Assembly: GCA_016125285.1 (NCBI GenBank)
Contig: WGMA01000028.1
Coordinates: 124,001-188,000, forward strand
Direction of reading: 5' to 3'
Source of the DNA: Phycisphaera sp.
Lineage (GTDB): Bacteria > Planctomycetota > Phycisphaerae > Phycisphaerales > Zrk34
DNA: 64,000 nucleotides
Within the stretch, counting starts at the first letter, position 1. Each line of letters starts with the position of its first letter. Below are positions 54,678 through 62,975 of the stretch, piece after piece. The position numbers were made by a program, and so were the translations under genes. The notes under the pieces were generated by a model. The model ran no database searches, was not told where the DNA came from, and saw nothing but the letters and a program-made list of their open reading frames with translations.

Positions 54678-57600
54678 TCCATCTGCCGCGTGAGATGATC
54701 ATCGCCTCGGCGGGGTCCGGCAAGACGTACACGATGTCGTGCCGGTACATCCGCCTGCTGACGCTGGGCGAGCCGGTGCGGCGTGTGTTCGCGTCGACGT
54801 TCACGCGGAAGGCGGCGGGCGAGATCCTCGACCGCGTGCTGACGATGCTGGCGGGCGCGGCGCTCGACGATGCGAAATGCGCGGAGCTGGCGGCGCACGC
54901 CGATACGCCGGGTCTGACGCGCGACGGCGCGATGGAGCTGCTGGCGAACGTGGCGCGCGAGCTTCACACGCTGAACATCGGCACGCTCGACAGCTTCTTC
55001 GTGCGCACCGCTCGGGCGTTCGCCTACGAGCTGGGGCTGCCTCCGGCGTGGGGCATCGCGTCGGAGCCGGTCGACACGCAGCTGCGCACCGAGGCGATCC
55101 ACCGCATGCTGCGCGAGGACGATCCGCAGCCGCTGGTCGACCTGATGCGGCGTGTGCACATGGGCGACGCGGGCCGGTCGGTGCACGAGACGCTGCTGTC
55201 GCTCGTCGGCGAGCTGCACGCGGTGTACCGCCAGACGCACCGCCTGCGGTTCGACCCGTGGGTGTGGTTCGACGCGCCGGACCCGCGGCGTGTGCTGAGC
55301 GACGAGGACCTGGAGGCGTTGATCGAGGCGTTGTCGACTTACGACGTGCCGCTGACGAAAGCGGGCACGCCGAACAAGACGTGGGCCAACGCGCTGACGA
55401 GCCTCGCGGACATCGCGCGACAGCGTGAGTGGGAGTCGATCGCCAAGGCGGGGCTGGGCAAGAAAGTCATCGACGATGACCTGGTCTTCTCGAGCAGCGA
55501 GATCCCCGGCGAGCTGGTCACGAAGATCCGCCAGCTGCTGGCCTACGCGTCGGCGGTGAAGGTGCGGGCGCTGTGCGAGAAGACGACGGCGGCGCGCGAC
55601 CTCGTGGCGCGCTTTGATCGCGAATACCAGGCGTTGAAGGTGGCGCGGCGGGCGTACCGGTTCGAGGACATCACCGAGATGCTCGGCGGGGGCAAGTTGT
55701 CGGGTCGGCTCGACGAGCTGTTCTACCGGCTCGACGGTCGGATCGCGCACGTGCTGCTCGACGAGTTTCAGGACACGTCGCTGCAGCAGTGGGACGCGCT
55801 GTCGCCGATCGCCGACGAGGTGATGCAGAGCGACGGCGACCGCGCGACGCTGATCGTCGCGGACCCCAAGCAGTCGATCTACGCGTGGCGCGGCGGCGAG
55901 CCGGCGCTGCTGGACGACGTCCAGGCGCGGTACGCACTCGACGAGCGGCCGCTGCCGAAAAGCTACCGATCGAGTCCGGTGATCATCGACGCGGTCAACG
56001 ACCTGTTCGGCGACATCGCGGGCAACGCGGCGATGGGGCGGTACCGGGACGACGCGGCGGCGTGGTCGCGGTGGTTCACGATGCACGACACGGCGAGGCG
56101 CGAGCTGCCGGGTCGCGTGCGCGTGGTGACCGCTCCGGCGACGGGCGACAAGCCGTGGGGCGCGGCGATGCGGCACGCGGCGGAGATCGCGCGCGACCTG
56201 CACGCGGCGGCGCCGGGGTTCAGCATCGGCGTGCTGACGCGGACGAACCACGCGGTGCGGCGCGTGATCTACGAGCTGCGGCAGATGGGCGTGACATGCA
56301 GCGAGGAGGGCGGCAATCCGCTGACCGATTCGGTGGCGGTCACGGCGGTGCTGAGCCTGCTGACGATGGCGGACCATCCGGGCGACACGGCGGCGCGGTT
56401 CCACGTGGCGTCGACGCCCGTCGGCGCGGTCGTCGGGTTCACCGATCACGCCGACGACGTCGCGGCGCAGCGCGTGGCGCACGACGTGCGGCGTCGGCTG
56501 CTGGTCGAAGGTTACGGCGACTCGATCGCGGCGTGGGCGAAGGACATCGCGCCGTCGTGTGACGAGGCGGAGCTCAAGCGGCTCGTGCAGCTGGTGGAGC
56601 TGGCGTGCGGCGTTGAGGCGGAGGCGACGCTCCGACCGGGCGATTTCGTGCGGTACGTCGAGGCCACGCGCGTGGAGGACCCGACGTCGGCGGACGTGCG
56701 CGCGATGACGGTGCACGCGTCGAAGGGGTTGGAGTTCGACATCGTGGTGCTGCCGGAGCTGGACAAGGCGATGGTCGGCGGCGGGGGGCTGAACGCGGCG
56801 ACGATGGTGCACTATCGCGATGCGCCGACGGGGCCGATCACGCGGGTGTTCCCGCGAGCGAATCAGCAGCTTCAGGATCTGGCGCCGGCGTGCAAGGAGA
56901 TCATGCGTCAGAACGAGTCGCACCAGATGCGGGATTCGCTGGGGTTCCTGTACGTGGCGGTGACACGGGCGCGGCATGCGCTGCACGTGGTGCTGAACCC
57001 GGAGCGTGGGCGGGGGACGCCGTTGTTCGCGGACGTGGTGATGGAGGGGTTGTGCGGCGTGGATCACCGGTCGGCGCGCGACGCGGGCGGCGCGGTGTTG
57101 CATGAGGCGGGCGAGGCCGACTGGCACGTGGCGCTGGAGCGGCGTATCGCGGCGGAGGCGGCGTACGACGAGCCGGAGTGTGCGCTGGCGGAGACGGGCG
57201 GGCGTCGGCTGCGCGGGCTCGGGCGGACGTCGCCGTCGCAGCGCGAGGGCGGGCGGATGGTCGACGTGGCGCAGCGGCTGCGGCTCGACGCGCCCGAGGC
57301 GATGGCGTACGGCACGCAGGTGCACGAGGCGATGCAGCGCGTGATCTGGGCGGATGACGACAGCGCGGCGGCGCTCGCGGCGGAGTCGGCGGAGGTCGCC
57401 CGCGTACTCGGACACGCGGCGGTGCGCGACGCGCTGTCGCGCACGGCGTACCCGGCGGACGCGGACATCGTGGTGCTCAACGAACACCCTTTCGCCGTGC
57501 GCGACGGCGACAACGTGATGACCGGGTTCATCGACCGCCTCGTGCTCGTGCGCGACAAGTCGACCGGGCGCGTGACCGCCGCGGAGGTGATCGATTACAA

Positions 57601-57748
57601 GACCGACCGCGAGATCGACGTCGAGCACTACCGGCCGCAGATCGAGGCTTATTGTGAGGTCGTCGCGCGGATGTACGGGCTGGACGGGGCGAGCGTGACG
57701 GCAAAGCTGCTGTATGTGTCGCGCGGCGAGGTGTGGCACGTGGGTTGA
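54674..57748 (+). CDS. addA: AddA-like UvrD-family helicase/nuclease
   Basis: 1024 residues. Helicase motifs: ASAGSGKT Walker A (11-18), ASTFTRKAAGEI, LLDEFQDTS, VADPKQSIYAWRGG, MTVHASKGLEFDIVVLPEL and LYVAVTRARHALHVV. The C-terminal PD-(D/E)XK nuclease is present: GFIDRLV and EVIDYKTDRE. With AddB it forms the RecBCD equivalent that resects double-strand breaks and degrades foreign linear DNA. GTG start at 54674 overlaps the addB stop and follows GGAGGTG. Confidence 0.92.
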   Translation: MIHLPREMIIASAGSGKTYTMSCRYIRLLTLGEPVRRVFASTFTRKAAGEILDRVLTMLAGAALDDAKCAELAAHADTPGLTRDGAMELLANVARELHTLNIGTLDSFFVRTARAFAYELGLPPAWGIASEPVDTQLRTEAIHRMLREDDPQPLVDLMRRVHMGDAGRSVHETLLSLVGELHAVYRQTHRLRFDPWVWFDAPDPRRVLSDEDLEALIEALSTYDVPLTKAGTPNKTWANALTSLADIARQREWESIAKAGLGKKVIDDDLVFSSSEIPGELVTKIRQLLAYASAVKVRALCEKTTAARDLVARFDREYQALKVARRAYRFEDITEMLGGGKLSGRLDELFYRLDGRIAHVLLDEFQDTSLQQWDALSPIADEVMQSDGDRATLIVADPKQSIYAWRGGEPALLDDVQARYALDERPLPKSYRSSPVIIDAVNDLFGDIAGNAAMGRYRDDAAAWSRWFTMHDTARRELPGRVRVVTAPATGDKPWGAAMRHAAEIARDLHAAAPGFSIGVLTRTNHAVRRVIYELRQMGVTCSEEGGNPLTDSVAVTAVLSLLTMADHPGDTAARFHVASTPVGAVVGFTDHADDVAAQRVAHDVRRRLLVEGYGDSIAAWAKDIAPSCDEAELKRLVQLVELACGVEAEATLRPGDFVRYVEATRVEDPTSADVRAMTVHASKGLEFDIVVLPELDKAMVGGGGLNAATMVHYRDAPTGPITRVFPRANQQLQDLAPACKEIMRQNESHQMRDSLGFLYVAVTRARHALHVVLNPERGRGTPLFADVVMEGLCGVDHRSARDAGGAVLHEAGEADWHVALERRIAAEAAYDEPECALAETGGRRLRGLGRTSPSQREGGRMVDVAQRLRLDAPEAMAYGTQVHEAMQRVIWADDDSAAALAAESAEVARVLGHAAVRDALSRTAYPADADIVVLNEHPFAVRDGDNVMTGFIDRLVLVRDKSTGRVTAAEVIDYKTDREIDVEHYRPQIEAYCEVVARMYGLDGASVTAKLLYVSRGEVWHVG

Positions 57749-57830
57749 TTTTCCATTTTCCATTTTCCATTGGGTACGTGCTGGGCGACATGCGCTGTCC
57801 GCGTCCAGTCGTGGGCCAAATGGAAAATGA
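57749..57830. repeat. Heptamer repeat pair between addA and mtnA
   Basis: TTTTCCATTTTCCATTTTCC region (57749-57770) and the inverted CAAATGGAAAATG (57817-57830). The right arm lies at the -35 position of mtnA's TAACAT box. Confidence 0.75.
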
Positions 57831-57850
57831 CATCTGCTAACATGCCCGGC

Positions 57851-58864
57851 ATGACGACTACGAATCACAATCGGCCGGCGACGATCGAGTGGGTCGGCGA
57901 CGCGGCGAGCGGGCATCTGCGGCTGATCGATCAGACGAAGCTGCCCGGGGCACTGGAGTACCTCGACTGTCAAGACGTCGGCAGCGTGTGGCACGCGATC
58001 AAGCGGCTGAGCGTGCGCGGGGCGCCGGCGATCGGCGTGTCGGCGGCGTACGGGTGTGTGATCGGGGCGCAGGCGGGTACGTTCGGCGAGTCCGCGGACT
58101 ATCTGGCGACGAGCCGGCCCACGGCGGTGAACCTCTTCTGGGCGATCGACCGCATGAAGGGCCTCGGCACGGCCGACCCGGCACGGCTGCTCGACGAGGC
58201 GAAGGCGATCCACGCGGAGGACGCGGCGATGTGCGACGCGATCGGGCGGAACGCGATGCGCCTGATCAAGGAGGGCGGCGGGGTGCTGACGCACTGCAAC
58301 GCCGGGGCGCTGGCGACGGCGGGGATCGGCACGGCGACGGCGCCGATGTACACGGCCCACGACGCCGGTCGCAAGTTCCGGGTGTACGCCGACGAGACGC
58401 GGCCGCTGCTGCAGGGCGCGCGGTTGACGGCGTGGGAACTGCAGCAGGCGGGGATCGACGTGACGCTGATCTGCGATAACATGGCGGCGTCGGTGATGCG
58501 GGAGGGCAAGATCGACGTGGTGATCACCGGGGCGGACCGCATCGCACGCAACGGGGACGCGGCGAACAAGATCGGGACCTATAATCTGGCGGTTCTCGCC
58601 AGGCACCACGGCATCCCGTTTTACATCGCCGCCCCGACCAGCACGTTCGACCTGGCGTGCCCGAGCGGGGCGGACATCCCGATCGAGCAGCGGGAGCCGG
58701 CCGAGGTGCAGACGGCGATGGGGCACCCGCTCGCCCCGGCGGACGTGAAGGTATACAACCCGGCGTTCGACGTGACCCCGGCGGAGCTGATCACGGCGAT
58801 TATCACGGAAAAAGGCGTGATTGAGCCCGTCACCGAGGACGCGGTGCGGGGGATGGTCGGGTAG
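57851..58864 (+). CDS. mtnA: S-methyl-5-thioribose-1-phosphate isomerase
   Basis: 337 residues. Methionine salvage: isomerises methylthioribose 1-phosphate to methylthioribulose 1-phosphate. Motifs RGAPAIGVSAAYG, GVLTHCNAGALATAGIGTA with catalytic Cys, DETRPLLQGARLTAWEL, and ITGADRIARNGDAANKIGTY with catalytic Asp. ATG 57851 (MTTTNHN) is preferred because TAACAT (57838-57843) ends 7 nt upstream; ATG 57842 lies inside that box. Earlier in-frame starts translate repeat sequence. No other salvage gene is adjacent. Confidence 0.94.
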   Translation: MTTTNHNRPATIEWVGDAASGHLRLIDQTKLPGALEYLDCQDVGSVWHAIKRLSVRGAPAIGVSAAYGCVIGAQAGTFGESADYLATSRPTAVNLFWAIDRMKGLGTADPARLLDEAKAIHAEDAAMCDAIGRNAMRLIKEGGGVLTHCNAGALATAGIGTATAPMYTAHDAGRKFRVYADETRPLLQGARLTAWELQQAGIDVTLICDNMAASVMREGKIDVVITGADRIARNGDAANKIGTYNLAVLARHHGIPFYIAAPTSTFDLACPSGADIPIEQREPAEVQTAMGHPLAPADVKVYNPAFDVTPAELITAIITEKGVIEPVTEDAVRGMVG

Positions 58865-58867
58865 GCA

Positions 58868-58992
58868 TTTTCCATTTTCCATTTGCCACTTTTCATTTTC
58901 CATTTCGGATTCCAACGCGGCGTATTTCGGCGAGGCATCGAGCAAGCGGGGACAAATGGAAATTGGAAAATGGCAAATGGAAAATGGAAAAT
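58868..58992. repeat. Heptamer repeat pair downstream of mtnA
   Basis: Left TTTTCCA-type array (58868-58906) and inverted GGAAAAT-type array (58953-58992), with a further single unit near 59028. No gene is seen in 58865-59204; the rest of this 340-bp interval is the presumed promoter and leader of the HEAT-repeat gene. Confidence 0.75.
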
Positions 58993-59204
58993 CTTCAGCC
59001 GGCGTAACCCCGGTGAGAATCGGACCTTTTCCATTTGACAAGGTGTGGTAACCGCGGGTACTTTTTATGGCCACCAGCCGGCGCAGAACATATGCTTTGG
59101 ATATGGGGTTGGCTTCGTCCATGCAAGGGGTTGCGCGTGCTGGGTTGGGTTGATGTCCACCGAGTGGACCGACGGGTTCGTCCACTGGCAACAGGGAGCG
59201 TCTT

Positions 59205-61421
59205 ATGACACGTTTCGGTTTGGCCCTCGTCACCTGTGTTCTGATCACCTGCAGCGCGGCGCCGCTCTTCGCCCAGGAAGAGGTCACGCCGCTGCGGATG
59301 GCCGACAAGGCGAAGCTCCCGCCGGACATCGCCAAGGCCCTGGACCTCTGGGAAGACTACGTCCATTACCTGCGCATCGCCCAGACGGAGCTGTCGACCA
59401 GCGCCGGCACGGCGTTCCTGGCGGTGGACCTCGACCCCGCGCAGCTGCTGCTGGTCGTCGACGAGCTGTCGCCGTACCGCGACTTCGACATCACGCTCGT
59501 GCGTGCCCAGAAGCTCGAGGGCGCCGTCGGTGACCTGGCGAAGAAGGTTGAAAAGAAGATCCACGACGCCCGGCTTTCGCTGGCGCGTGAGGGCAAGCGT
59601 ATCCGCGCCGCGATCGAGGAACTGGACGACGGTCTGCGTCAGCGTCTGCTGGCCCAGGATCGTTTGGCCAAGGCCGGCGAGTACGCGGTGCCGCAGATGC
59701 TGCAGGTGCTGCAGAGCTCGACGACCGAGGACCGCACGCTCAGCCCGTTCGTGATCGAGACGATGGTGAAGATCGGCCGCCCGGTCGTCGCGCCGCTGTG
59801 CGAGTCGCTGGACGAGCTGCCGGCGACGACGAAGCAGCAGGTCGCCGAGGTGCTGGCCCGCATCGGTTACCCGATGTCGCTGCCGTACCTCAAGGCCGAG
59901 ATGGAGAAGCCCGGCGTCGACAACGACACGCAGCAGGTGCTGACGATCGCGTTCAACACCGTGCTGGAGCGGACCGGGATCCCGGCGGACACCACCGCCG
60001 CGCAGCTGTTCCTGATGCTCGCCGAGGACTTCTACAAGCACCGCGAGAGCCTGATCCTCGATCCGAAGGCGGACTTTAACCTGATGTGGAGCTACGCGTC
60101 GGGTTCGGGTCTGTCGGCGATGGAGATCCCCACGCCGATCTACTTCGACGCGATGTCGATGCGTGCGTCGAAGCGTGCGTTGAAGCTGAACCCGGACATG
60201 GCCGCGGCGCTGAGCCTGTGGCTCACGGCGGACTTCCGCCGCGAGAACAACCTGCCGGCCGGTGCGACCGACCCGTCCTACGCCGGGATGCGCAGCCCGC
60301 ACTTCTACGCCACGCTCGCCGGTCCGGACCACATCCACCCGGTGCTGCACCGCGCCCTCGAGGACATGGACGCCGAACTGGCGCTGGACGCGATCCGCGC
60401 CCTGCGCAGCACGTCGAGCACCCGCAACCTGCTGAACGTCGAGGGCAGCCTCCAGCCGCTGATCGCCGCGATGAACTACCCCGATCGCCGCGTCCGCTTC
60501 GAGGCGGCGTTCGCGATCTCCGAGTCGCAGCCGCACGTCGAGTTCTCCGGCGCCCAGCGCGTGGTGCCGGTGCTCGGTGAGGCGACGCGTGAGGCCGGCA
60601 AGCTCTACGCCGCGGTCATCGCTCCGTCGATCGACGAGATCAACGGGACGGTCACGATGGTGCAGAGCGGTGGTCAGTACCAGGTGCTGATGGGCAACAC
60701 GATCGAGGTGATCCAGGCCCAGGTGTCGTCGACGCCGGGCGTGGACCTGATCGCCGTCAACACGTCGCCCGAGCAGGCCGAGTCGATCATCGTCGCGGCC
60801 CGTCGCCACTTCAAGCTGATGTCGACGCCGATCCTGATCTTCACCGACGCCGACTCGCTGGCGGCGGTCAACCGTCGCCTCGGCTCCAAGCCGATGGTGT
60901 TCGTGGTCGACAAGAACGCCGCGGCCGACGCGATCACCGCCGCGGTGCAGCGTGCCACGCAGTCCAGCTTCGGCGCCAAGCTGAACGATCAGCAGGCCCA
61001 GGACTACGCGGTCAGCGCCCTGATGATCCTCAAGAAGCTGCAGCTTCAGCACGGCGACACGTTCAACGCCACCGAGGCCGAGTCGGCGCTGACCGAGGCC
61101 CTCAAGGACACGCGTGAGCCGGTCATCCTCGGGGCGGGCGCCACGCTGGCGACGTTCCCGTCCGTCGAGGCCCAGCAGGCCCTCGGCCAGGTCGCGATCT
61201 CCGGCGACGTCGGCGTGACCCTCCAGGTCGATCTGCTCCGCAGCCTCGCCGCGTCGGCCCGCATGAACGGCAACCAGCTGTCCGACATCCAGATTGATCG
61301 CCTGATCGACCTGATCACCAAGACGCCCGCCGGTGACCTCGCCGACGCGGCCTCCGAGGCCTACGGAGCCCTCAACCTGCCGACCTCCCGCGGCGTCGAC
61401 CTCATCGTCGGCGGCAAGTAA
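59205..61421 (+). CDS. Secreted HEAT-repeat protein with receiver-like insert
   Basis: 738 residues with a signal peptide (cleavage after AQ near residue 24). Residues about 130-480 contain HEAT-like helical repeats (AVPQMLQVLQSSTTED, VVAPLCESLDELPATTKQQVAEVLARIG, ALDAIRALRSTSSTRNLLN, RRVRFEAAFAISESQP). Residues about 490-590 look like a degenerate receiver fold: VDLIAVNTSPEQAESIIVAA, STPILIFTDADSLAAVNRRL, KPMVFVVDK. C-terminal helices follow. AGGGAG precedes the ATG. A periplasmic scaffold is likely; no enzyme motif seen. An efficient terminator follows. Confidence 0.72.
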   Translation: MTRFGLALVTCVLITCSAAPLFAQEEVTPLRMADKAKLPPDIAKALDLWEDYVHYLRIAQTELSTSAGTAFLAVDLDPAQLLLVVDELSPYRDFDITLVRAQKLEGAVGDLAKKVEKKIHDARLSLAREGKRIRAAIEELDDGLRQRLLAQDRLAKAGEYAVPQMLQVLQSSTTEDRTLSPFVIETMVKIGRPVVAPLCESLDELPATTKQQVAEVLARIGYPMSLPYLKAEMEKPGVDNDTQQVLTIAFNTVLERTGIPADTTAAQLFLMLAEDFYKHRESLILDPKADFNLMWSYASGSGLSAMEIPTPIYFDAMSMRASKRALKLNPDMAAALSLWLTADFRRENNLPAGATDPSYAGMRSPHFYATLAGPDHIHPVLHRALEDMDAELALDAIRALRSTSSTRNLLNVEGSLQPLIAAMNYPDRRVRFEAAFAISESQPHVEFSGAQRVVPVLGEATREAGKLYAAVIAPSIDEINGTVTMVQSGGQYQVLMGNTIEVIQAQVSSTPGVDLIAVNTSPEQAESIIVAARRHFKLMSTPILIFTDADSLAAVNRRLGSKPMVFVVDKNAAADAITAAVQRATQSSFGAKLNDQQAQDYAVSALMILKKLQLQHGDTFNATEAESALTEALKDTREPVILGAGATLATFPSVEAQQALGQVAISGDVGVTLQVDLLRSLAASARMNGNQLSDIQIDRLIDLITKTPAGDLADAASEAYGALNLPTSRGVDLIVGGK

Positions 61422-61450
61422 GCCCGCGACACCGATCACACGATCTCCCC

Positions 61451-61480
61451 AACCCCGGTCGCACGCGGCCGGGGTTTTTT
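61451..61480 (+). terminator. Terminator of the HEAT-repeat gene
   Basis: Stem AACCCCGGTCGC (61451-61462) with GCGGCCGGGGTT (61465-61476), allowing one G-U pair, then TTTT. Confidence 0.93.
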
Positions 61481-61537
61481 ATTCCCTCGCCGGGTCCGAC
61501 CGCGCTGTCGACATCACGCGTGACGGCGTCGCTCCGC

Positions 61538-61543
61538 TACAAT
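61538..61543 (+). promoter_or_regulatory. -10 box of the nucleotide cyclase gene
   Basis: TACAAT at 61538-61543 implies a transcription start near 61550 and a 28-nt leader before ATG 61578. No clear -35. Confidence 0.4.
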
Positions 61544-61577
61544 GCGGGCTCGATTGACCACAGGGGCGTGGGCAACG

Positions 61578-62909
61578 ATGAGTCAGAACCTACAGGTCAG
61601 CCTGGCCAACTGGGAGACGGTGTTCCGCGAGGCGCTCGCCGACGAGACGCTGCGCAGCGAGCGGCTGCGCGCCGCGGCGCTGTCCCTGGCGATGCTCATC
61701 GCCGTGGCGACCTACCTGGCGATGACGCACCGGCCCGAGTGGTTCAGCCTCAGCGACAAGCTGCACGCGGCGTTCCGCGACCAGCAGCAGATCGTCCTTG
61801 GCCTGCTCGGCGGGGCGATCCTCTACGAGATGACGCTCTGGGTGATCGTCGGGCGGTGGCTGCATCGCCGCGCGCGACCGCACGGCATCTGGCGATACGC
61901 CAACGCCTGCGTCGAGACGTGCTGCCCGACGCTGCTCATCGTCGTCATGGTCCGCGCGTTCGGCCCGTCGCAGGGGCTCGTCTCCGTGCCCGTGCTGCTG
62001 TACCTGCTGTTGATCCTGCTCGCGACGCTCAGCCTTGACTCGCTGCTGTGCCTGTTCGTCGGCGTGATCTCGACCGTCGCGTACATCGTCGTCGCCTACC
62101 GGACGCACGATCCCGCGCCCGCGGCGGACCTTGCGCTCATCGCCTCGCCGCATCATTACATCATCACGGGCGTCGTGCTGCTCGTGTGCGGCGGCGTCGC
62201 GGGCTTCGTCGCCTCGCGCATCCGCCGCCACCTGTCCGTGTCGCTGCGCACCATCGAGGAACGCAACCGCGCCGTGAGCATCTTCGGCCAGCACGTCTCG
62301 CCCGCCGTCGCCCGCAAGCTGCTCAACCAGCACGTCGAGTCGACCGGCGAGCTGCGGCACGTGTGCATCATGTTCCTCGACATCCGCAACTTCAGCAGCT
62401 TCGCCGCGCGGCACGAACCGGCCTACGTGATGGACTACCTCAACGTGCTGTTCGGCCGACTCATCGACGTGGTCAACGACAACGGCGGCATCATCAACAA
62501 GTTCCTCGGCGACGGGTTCATGGCGGTGTTCGGCGCGCCGGTCGACGACGACGAGCACTGCCGCCACGCCGTGCAGGCGTCGCTGGCCATCCTCGACACC
62601 ATCGAAAAGATGAACGCCGCCGACGAGATCCCCGCCACGCGCATCGGCATCGGCCTGCACGTCGGCGACGCGGTCACCGGCAACGTCGGGTCGCAGTCCC
62701 GCAAGGAGTACACAATCATCGGCGACGTGGTGAACACCGCCAGCCGCATCGAGCAGGCGACCAAGCAGTTCAACGCCACGCTGCTGGCGTCCGACAAGGT
62801 CTGCATCGTGGTCGACGGCGACGTCGTGCCGTCCGATCAGATCGAGGACCTCGGCGACGTCGAGCTCAAGGGGCTCAAGCACCCGGTGCACCTGTTCAAG
62901 CTGGCGTAG
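61578..62909 (+). CDS. Membrane class III adenylate/guanylate cyclase
   Basis: 443 residues. About six membrane helices occupy residues 35-225. A short linker with the PVARKLL-type segment (SIFGQHVSPAVARKLLNQ, typical just before cyclase domains) leads to the catalytic domain (about 255-440): FLDIRNFSSFAARHEP with metal-binding Asp, NKFLGDGFMAVFGAP with the second Asp and substrate-contact Lys, and IGLHVGDAVTGNVGSQSRKEYTIIGDVVNTASRIE. The Lys and Thr/Asp pattern favours ATP, so cAMP is the likely product. Membrane sensor; ligand unknown. Confidence 0.88.
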   Translation: MSQNLQVSLANWETVFREALADETLRSERLRAAALSLAMLIAVATYLAMTHRPEWFSLSDKLHAAFRDQQQIVLGLLGGAILYEMTLWVIVGRWLHRRARPHGIWRYANACVETCCPTLLIVVMVRAFGPSQGLVSVPVLLYLLLILLATLSLDSLLCLFVGVISTVAYIVVAYRTHDPAPAADLALIASPHHYIITGVVLLVCGGVAGFVASRIRRHLSVSLRTIEERNRAVSIFGQHVSPAVARKLLNQHVESTGELRHVCIMFLDIRNFSSFAARHEPAYVMDYLNVLFGRLIDVVNDNGGIINKFLGDGFMAVFGAPVDDDEHCRHAVQASLAILDTIEKMNAADEIPATRIGIGLHVGDAVTGNVGSQSRKEYTIIGDVVNTASRIEQATKQFNATLLASDKVCIVVDGDVVPSDQIEDLGDVELKGLKHPVHLFKLA

Positions 62910-62955
62910 TTGGGGGTTGACGACATATGGGCGATGACGTCGCCGGTAGGATCGA

Positions 62956-62974
62956 TCCGAAATCCGAAATCCCC
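62956..62974. repeat. Short heptamer repeat, CCGAAAT type
   Basis: Two copies of CCGAAAT plus a partial third, between the cyclase stop and the convergent RND gene stop. A fifth heptamer family in the window. Confidence 0.5.
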
Positions 62975-62975
62975 A

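Noticed and set aside
57770-57850. Upstream starts for mtnA, including ATG 57842
   Set aside because: They translate repeat sequence or lie inside the TAACAT box; ATG 57851 gives the family length and spacing.
51594-58992. Heptamer arrays considered as a CRISPR array
   Set aside because: Units are 7 bp without unique spacers between them, arrays are inverted pairs, and no cas gene is present.
54401-59335. A 1644-codon minus-strand open frame antisense to addB, addA and mtnA
   Set aside because: Extreme Arg/His/Val composition and full overlap with three well-supported plus-strand genes; a typical high-GC shadow.
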